DNA of 43,932 bases from Yoonia sp. (GTDB lineage Bacteria; Pseudomonadota; Alphaproteobacteria; Rhodobacterales; Rhodobacteraceae): the NCBI RefSeq assembly GCF_014859355.1, contig NZ_JACUUJ010000025.1, positions 1 through 43,932 on the forward strand, read 5' to 3'. The notes under the pieces were generated by a model. It did no database searches, was not told the DNA's origin, and was given only the letters and a program-made list of their open reading frames with translations. Below are positions 39,371-43,932 of the stretch, one piece after another. Each line of letters starts with the position of its first letter. Position 1 is the stretch's first letter. The position numbers were made by a program, and so were the translations under genes.

Positions 39371-39658
39371 ATGACTTTGGACACAAGAACTTTTGATCTG
39401 CCGCCGATCATGAAAATCGAAGACTGTCAGAACCTGCATGGTTTTCTGCAACAGTCAGGCGGCACCCCGGTCATCCTTGAATGTGCATCCGTGACGCGGC
39501 TGGGCGGGCTGGCGGCGCAATTGATCAAAATTGCGGCCACCATCTGGGCAGCGCAAGGTGTGCCATTCAAGCTGGTCGCGCCCTCGCCAGGGTTTCGCGA
39601 CAGCCTGAGGGCACTCGGACTTGATGATTTGCTGACGGAAAAAGAGGGCGTTGCATGA
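39371..39658 (+). CDS. STAS-domain chemotaxis protein (CheS-like)
   Basis: Small protein of about 95 residues with a STAS-type fold: VILECASVTRLGGLAAQLIKIAATIWAAQG is recognisable by its core ASVTRLGGLAAQLI, then FKLVAPSPGFRDSLRALGLDDLL. Such proteins bind partners without catalysis. In rhizobial che operons a protein of this size and place, CheS, binds CheA and speeds loss of phosphate from CheY1. That role is a reasonable guess because the next genes are cheY and cheA. The start is uncertain: ATG 39371 gives the family size, and ATG 39338 adds 11 residues. The stop overlaps the cheY ATG by 4 bp. Confidence 0.72.
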   Translation: MTLDTRTFDLPPIMKIEDCQNLHGFLQQSGGTPVILECASVTRLGGLAAQLIKIAATIWAAQGVPFKLVAPSPGFRDSLRALGLDDLLTEKEGVA

Positions 39659-40023
39659 CAACACATATCCTTGCCATCGACGATTCGCGCACGATTCGCA
39701 GTTTGCTGTCCCTGACACTTGAAAAAGCGGGATTTCGTGTAACTACGGCGGTCGACGGCGTTGATGGCGTCAATAAATATCTCGATCAAGGTGCCGATCT
39801 GGTCATTACCGATGTGAATATGCCCAACAAAGATGGTTTTGGTGTGATTGAGGATATCCGCCATGGCGACAGGAACCGTGCCGTACCCGTGCTTGTCCTG
39901 ACCACCGAAAGCGGGGCCGCCTTGAAGGAGCGCGCGCGCAAAGCTGGTGCAACAGGCTGGATCGTCAAGCCTTTTGATGACGAATCGCTGGTCGCAGTGA
40001 TCAAGCGTTTGACGGGGGGGTGA
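39655..40023 (+). CDS. cheY: Chemotaxis response regulator CheY
   Basis: Single-domain receiver of 122 residues. It shows the acidic pair in AIDDSRTIRS, the phospho-acceptor aspartate in LVITDVNMPNKDGFGV, the Thr in VLVLTTES and the Lys in GWIVKPFDD. No output domain is present. It is expected to take phosphate from the CheA encoded next and to act on the flagellar motor or serve as a phosphate sink. Flanked by the STAS protein (4-bp overlap) and cheA (2-bp gap), so it is certainly part of the operon. A second receiver gene lies at 43.5 kb; which of the two drives the motor cannot be told. Confidence 0.93.
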   Translation: MTTHILAIDDSRTIRSLLSLTLEKAGFRVTTAVDGVDGVNKYLDQGADLVITDVNMPNKDGFGVIEDIRHGDRNRAVPVLVLTTESGAALKERARKAGATGWIVKPFDDESLVAVIKRLTGG

Positions 40024-40025
40024 CA

Positions 40026-42101
40026 ATGAACAATGAACCATCACTGCTCGATACGTTTTTCGAAGAATGCGAAGATTTGATCATCGCCTTATCCGATGGC
40101 CTGACAGAAATGCGCGACGGGCAGGCAGACAATGAGACCATTAATGCCGTTTTCCGCGCAGTGCACTCGATCAAGGGCGCGGCAGGTGCCTTTGCGCTCG
40201 ATGACCTTGTTAACTTTGCGCATAAATTTGAAACGGTGCTGGATGACGTGCGCGCGCAACGCTTGGCACCCGATGACAGCTTGCTCCGCACGTTGCAACG
40301 CGCAGGGGATATGCTTGCGGATTTGGTCGATAATGCCCGCAATGCAACACCCGCGAACCGCGCCCTTGTCGATCCGGTTTTGGCCGAACTTCAGGCGTTC
40401 CTCGGCCCCGAAGAGGACACTGCGACAGATGAATTCGTGTTCGAGCCTATGTCGCTGGATCTGGGGGGGCAGGATGATACCTCTCCAGTTTACCGGATTT
40501 CGTTCACTCCCGGGCGCACATTTTATGCGCTTGGTCATGATCCGCTCCTTCTGATCTTGGCGATCCAGGATCTTGGCCCGACAGAGATCTGTGTGACAGC
40601 CAACGATTTGCCAAACAACTTTTCTAACCTCCATTGGGACGACGGTTATCTGACATGGACAATCACCCTTTCAGGACCGGTTTCAGACTTGCCAATTCGC
40701 GAAATTTTTCAATTCGTAGATGACCTTTGCGATCTCAGGATCGAAAACAATGAATGCGCGCCCTTTGCGCAGACGACATTCCCAGATCACCCACCACAAC
40801 CCGAACCTGAAAGCGGACCGACAACAGATGCGCCGCAAAGGGGACTGAAAGACGAACAAGCAGAACGAACGGCCATCAAGCCCACGACAACATTACGCGT
40901 CGATCCCGAACGTATTGACCGGCTGATCAATGCCGTGGGCGAGTTGATCATCAACCAGTCAGTGATCTCTCAACGATTGCAAGAAGCGGCGCTGCCAAAT
41001 TCGTCAGAACTTTTTGCTGATCTTGACGACTACAAGCTCCTTGCGCGCGAAATTCAGGAAGGCGTGATGGCAATTCGCGCACAACCAGTCAAACCCTTGT
41101 TCCAGCGCATGTTGCGCATCGCCCGCGAAGCATCAGACGCGACGGGAAAATCTGTCGTGTTGATCACAGAGGGCGAGACTACCGAAGTTGACAAGACCGT
41201 CATAGAACGTCTGGCTGACCCATTGACGCATATGATCCGCAACGCGATCGACCACGGAATTGAGTCACCGGAAAAACGCATCAAATCGGGAAAAGCGCAG
41301 CAGGGCATCATACGTTTGTCAGCCAGCCAGCGATCTGGCAGTATTGTGATCGAAATCGCTGATGATGGCGCTGGCCTAAACCGACCGCAAATCCGCGACA
41401 CCGCCATCAAAAAGGGGTTGATCGCGGATGACACAATCCTGAGCGATCAGGAAATTGATCAACTTCTTTTTGCGCCCGGGTTTTCCACTGCCGCAGAAGT
41501 CACAAACCTCTCCGGGCGCGGCGTCGGAATGGATGTCGTCAAAACAACGATTACCGGCTTGGGCGGACGGGTCGCAATCAGCACCGTGCCAGGACGCGGC
41601 ACAACATTTTCAATCACGCTGCCGCTGACCCTCGCGGTTATGGACGGGATGATCATCAATGTCAGTGGTCAGACAATGGTAGTGCCGATCACCAATATCC
41701 TTGAAACCATCCGCCCTTCGCAAACTGACCTGTCGAAAATCGGTTTGAATAACGATCTGCTCAGGATCAGGGGGGATTATGTTCCCATCATTGACCTTGC
41801 CGAAAGACTTGGCCATGCGCCGCCAGGCAGACCGCTGACGGACAGGGTCCTGTTACTGATCCAGACCGAAAGCATCGCACAATGCGCGCTGGCTGTCGAT
41901 GATATCTACGATCAGCGTCAGGTTGTCGTCAAAAGCCTGCAGGGCAACTACGGCTACATCCTTGGCGTTTCAGGAGCAACGATTCTTGGTGATGGCAAGA
42001 TTGCACTGATCATCGACCCCGAAGCGATAACGAATACTACCAGCGTCCAATCACAAATCGCGCAACCAACAGAAGGAGGTCGGTCATATGTCGCCGCCTG
42101 A
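40026..42101 (+). CDS. cheA: Chemotaxis histidine kinase CheA
   Basis: Sensor kinase of 691 residues with the usual modular layout. The Hpt domain has the phospho-histidine His47 in RAVHSIKGAAGAF. A variable P2-like region (about 140-250) is followed by an acidic/Pro-rich linker. The dimerisation helices contain LRVDPERIDRLINAVGELIINQSVISQ (core VDPERIDRLINAVGEL). The kinase has the N box HMIRNAIDHGIE, the G1 box IADDGAGL and the G2 box GRGVGMDVVKT. A C-terminal CheW-like domain ends it. It starts 2 bp after cheY, and cheW starts within its last 14 bp. No methyl-accepting receptor gene is in the window. Confidence 0.95.
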   Translation: MNNEPSLLDTFFEECEDLIIALSDGLTEMRDGQADNETINAVFRAVHSIKGAAGAFALDDLVNFAHKFETVLDDVRAQRLAPDDSLLRTLQRAGDMLADLVDNARNATPANRALVDPVLAELQAFLGPEEDTATDEFVFEPMSLDLGGQDDTSPVYRISFTPGRTFYALGHDPLLLILAIQDLGPTEICVTANDLPNNFSNLHWDDGYLTWTITLSGPVSDLPIREIFQFVDDLCDLRIENNECAPFAQTTFPDHPPQPEPESGPTTDAPQRGLKDEQAERTAIKPTTTLRVDPERIDRLINAVGELIINQSVISQRLQEAALPNSSELFADLDDYKLLAREIQEGVMAIRAQPVKPLFQRMLRIAREASDATGKSVVLITEGETTEVDKTVIERLADPLTHMIRNAIDHGIESPEKRIKSGKAQQGIIRLSASQRSGSIVIEIADDGAGLNRPQIRDTAIKKGLIADDTILSDQEIDQLLFAPGFSTAAEVTNLSGRGVGMDVVKTTITGLGGRVAISTVPGRGTTFSITLPLTLAVMDGMIINVSGQTMVVPITNILETIRPSQTDLSKIGLNNDLLRIRGDYVPIIDLAERLGHAPPGRPLTDRVLLLIQTESIAQCALAVDDIYDQRQVVVKSLQGNYGYILGVSGATILGDGKIALIIDPEAITNTTSVQSQIAQPTEGGRSYVAA

Positions 42102-42555
42102 TGAAAACACCCAAGGTACACAGTTGGAATTCGTGACACTTGTTGCAGGCGGGCAGAACTTTTGCATCGAAATCACACAAATCCGCGAAATCCGCCGCTG
42201 GTCCCCAGTGACCATTCTGCCGCATTCTCCCAGCCACGTACTGGGCGTCATCAACCTGCGTGGTGCAGTCATTCCGATTATTGATCTGGCCGCAAAACTT
42301 GGGTTTGATCGCATTTCACCGACCGAGCGTCACGTGATCATCATCACCGCAATCGAAGACCGCATTGTCGGACTTTTAGTGGAGTCAGTATCAGAAATTC
42401 TGGGTGTCCGATCCGATATGGTGCGCGAAACGCCGCGCAGCCCTGATGATACAACGATGCGGGCGATCCTTGGCGTAATCGCTGTTGGCGACGACATGAC
42501 AAAAGTGATCAACCTGTCGACATTATTGACAAATTCCGAACCGGTGGCGGCATGA
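42088..42555 (+). CDS. cheW: Chemotaxis coupling protein CheW
   Basis: Adaptor of 155 residues that links receptors to CheA. The fold is recognisable from LEFVTLVAGGQNFCIEITQIREI, LPHSPSHVLGVINLRGAVIPIIDL (core GVINLRGAVIPIIDL), VIIITAIEDRIVGLLVESVSEIL and DDMTKVINLSTLL. The ATG lies within the last 14 bp of cheA, in another frame, and its stop overlaps the cheR ATG by 4 bp. A GGAGG-type Shine-Dalgarno sequence (AGAAGGAGG) precedes it inside cheA. It is ordinary in length and motifs. Confidence 0.95.
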   Translation: MSPPDENTQGTQLEFVTLVAGGQNFCIEITQIREIRRWSPVTILPHSPSHVLGVINLRGAVIPIIDLAAKLGFDRISPTERHVIIITAIEDRIVGLLVESVSEILGVRSDMVRETPRSPDDTTMRAILGVIAVGDDMTKVINLSTLLTNSEPVAA

Positions 42556-43430
42556 CCCAGCTCAGCGCCCTTCCCTTGGATGTCAGTCCGCCGCAAGCAT
42601 ATGCGTTTTCGGATGCAGACTTTACGATGATTGCAGAACTGGCAAACCGGAAGTTCGGTCTTCATTTGCAAACTTCAAAGAAGGCGCTGGTGTATTCACG
42701 TCTGGCACGTCGGCTTCGCGCGCTACAGATGGATTCTTTTAATACCTATTGCGCTTTCATTCAGACATCTAAAGGCGAGACGGAACACCCCCATCTGCTG
42801 TCAGCGCTGACCACGAACGTCACGCATTTCTTTCGTGAAATGCATCATTTTGATGCCTTGCGTCATAAAATTATGCCAGAGCTGATTGAAAAGGCGCAGG
42901 CAGGCCGCAGTATCCGGCTCTGGTCGTCGGCTTGCTCGTCAGGGCAAGAGGCTTACTGCATGGCAGCGACGATCCTAGACGCTTTTCCTGATGCGCAAAG
43001 GCACGATATCAAGGTGCTGGCGACAGATGTAGATGCTGCAATCCTTGGGCAAGCGCGCGCTGCGCGCTACCCGAACGAACAGTTGAATGCGATTCCGCCA
43101 GTGTTTCGCGACATCATGGTCAGTAAGATTGCAGATTCGCCAGACCATTTCACGGTGCAGCAAAATGTGCGTGCCATTGTCACGTTCGGTCAATTGAACC
43201 TGATCGAAGCATGGCCAATGAAGCGGAAATTTGATGTGATTTTCTGCCGCAATGCCGCCATCTATTTTGACAAAGATACACAGTCAAATCTGTGGGCGCG
43301 TTTTGAACAAGCGCTGACGCCGGGGGGCTATTTGATGATCGGTCATTCGGAAAGGCTTTCGGGGCCAGCAGCACAGCATTTCAAAAGCACTGGCATCACA
43401 ACCTATCAGAAAATCAACACAACCGCCTAA
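42552..43430 (+). CDS. cheR: Chemotaxis protein methyltransferase CheR
   Basis: Transfers methyl groups from S-adenosylmethionine to receptor glutamates during adaptation; 292 residues. The N-terminal CheR domain has LANRKFGLHLQTSKKALVYSRLARRLR (core YSRLARRLR) and LTTNVTHFFRE. The catalytic domain has IRLWSSACSSGQEAYCMA for the cofactor, VLATDVDAAIL, and FDVIFCRNAAIYFD. It ends HSERLSG..TTYQK, as usual. Translationally coupled to cheW. The next gene begins 33 bp later with its own GGA Shine-Dalgarno sequence. Confidence 0.95.
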   Translation: MTQLSALPLDVSPPQAYAFSDADFTMIAELANRKFGLHLQTSKKALVYSRLARRLRALQMDSFNTYCAFIQTSKGETEHPHLLSALTTNVTHFFREMHHFDALRHKIMPELIEKAQAGRSIRLWSSACSSGQEAYCMAATILDAFPDAQRHDIKVLATDVDAAILGQARAARYPNEQLNAIPPVFRDIMVSKIADSPDHFTVQQNVRAIVTFGQLNLIEAWPMKRKFDVIFCRNAAIYFDKDTQSNLWARFEQALTPGGYLMIGHSERLSGPAAQHFKSTGITTYQKINTTA

Positions 43431-43463
43431 AAAGCAAATCTTCCCAAAAAGGAATAACAAAAC

Positions 43464-43850
43464 ATGAGCCTGAAAGATTCTTTACGTGTGATGGTGGTTG
43501 ACGATATGGGTGTCAGCCGCGGGCTGTTGGTTCAGGCCATTGAAGAAATAGGTATCTGGAAGAACCAGGCCGAAAATGATGGCCAGACAGCACTGGCCAA
43601 GCTGGTGGCGGACCCGGTCCACCTTGTATTGTCTGATTATAACATGCCGGGCATGGATGGGTTGGCCCTGCTCCAAGCACTGCGGCAGAACAGATCAACG
43701 GCGCGCATTGGCTTTATTCTAGTGACAGGCAACCCAACGCCCGAGATGGTGACAAAGGGAAAGGCATTAGGTTTGAACAATATTATCAAAAAACCGTTTT
43801 CCACTGCCAGCATGAAACAGTGTATCGAAAGTGTGGTTGGCCGACTATGA
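43464..43850 (+). CDS. cheY: Second CheY-like response regulator
   Basis: Receiver-only protein of 128 residues. It has MVVDDMGVSRGLL, the phospho-aspartate in LVLSDYNMPGMDGLALL, ILVTGN (Thr) and NIIKKPFS (Lys). It differs clearly from the first CheY, for example in the long N-terminal MSLKDSLR and the EEIGIWKNQAEN stretch. Two CheY proteins per operon are common in alphaproteobacteria, where one often acts as a phosphate sink. The gene follows cheR after 33 bp. Its stop overlaps the start of the next, truncated gene by 4 bp (ATGA). Confidence 0.92.
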   Translation: MSLKDSLRVMVVDDMGVSRGLLVQAIEEIGIWKNQAENDGQTALAKLVADPVHLVLSDYNMPGMDGLALLQALRQNRSTARIGFILVTGNPTPEMVTKGKALGLNNIIKKPFSTASMKQCIESVVGRL

Positions 43851-43932
43851 CACTTGAACATGTCCCGCAATCACAGCCATATCTTTCCGCTTTGCTCGGG
43901 CGCGTCGCGCTGGCTTTGGAAGACTTGGGCCA
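43847..43932 (+). CDS. Start of an unidentified che-operon gene, cut by the window end
   Basis: An ATG at 43847 overlaps the stop of the second cheY (ATGA), and the frame stays open to the right edge, giving 28 codons beginning MTLEHVPQSQPYLSALLGRV. The region is Leu/Ala-rich and looks helical. The coupling and the place in the operon support a real gene, but the visible part is too short to name a family. In related operons cheB, cheD or a small unnamed chemotaxis protein follow here. Confidence 0.6.
   Translation, partial: MTLEHVPQSQPYLSALLGRVALALEDLG

Noticed and set aside
39185-39451. 88-residue minus-strand ORF over the pgm-che gap
   Set aside because: It overlaps the STAS gene, has no recognisable motif and no clear ribosome site. 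A degenerate remnant cannot be excluded but is not supported.

Overview
The window looks like chromosomal DNA of a marine alphaproteobacterium, most likely a member of the Rhodobacteraceae (roseobacter group). The pointers are a GC-rich genome, DctQMP TRAP transporters, an alphaproteobacterial ornithine decarboxylase, a glg-pgm operon and a che operon of the rhizobial/roseobacter type. The assignment rests on recognised protein families and gene order only. Almost the whole window is coding. No tRNA, rRNA, CRISPR array or intact insertion sequence was seen.

Region 1 (1-8.9 kb): the start of a divergent YfcC-family permease is followed by a complete N-ATPase operon in the order atpD-C-Q-R-B-E-F-A-G. 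This is the accessory Na+-translocating F-type ATPase. Its c subunit carries a full set of sodium ligands, there is no separate delta gene, and the b subunit is long. A near-perfect FNR/FnrL box lies just upstream of atpD. An FtsH paralogue follows.

Region 2 (8.9-13 kb): peroxide defence, with oxyR divergent from katG. A hydroxypyruvate-isomerase-like gene lies downstream of oxyR.

Region 3 (13-22.1 kb): a catabolic island. A GntR/UTRA regulator and a Gfo/Idh/MocA dehydrogenase are divergent from an SsuD-like FMNH2 monooxygenase, an aldo/keto reductase and a flavin reductase that are tightly coupled. A TRAP transporter (dctQ, a long dctM, dctP) follows, then a convergent glycerate 2-kinase. 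The chemistry suggests uptake and oxidative desulfonation of an organosulfonate, with reduction of the resulting aldehyde. The substrate is not known.

Region 4 (22.1-28 kb): a periplasmic dihaem peroxidase, a DUF3422 membrane protein, an ornithine decarboxylase with a long structured leader, rluE, and an exported dienelactone-hydrolase-like protein. The decarboxylase leader contains an Arg-rich upstream ORF and a hairpin that holds the Shine-Dalgarno sequence in its loop.

Region 5 (28-39.2 kb): a complete glycogen operon, glgP-glgB-glgC-glgA-glgX-pgm, covering synthesis, branching, debranching, phosphorolysis and entry to glycolysis. A LacI-type palindrome and a 9-bp inverted repeat lie upstream.

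Region 6 (39.2-43.9 kb): a chemotaxis operon, STAS(cheS-like)-cheY-cheA-cheW-cheR-cheY, plus the first 28 codons of another gene. It is cut by the window end.
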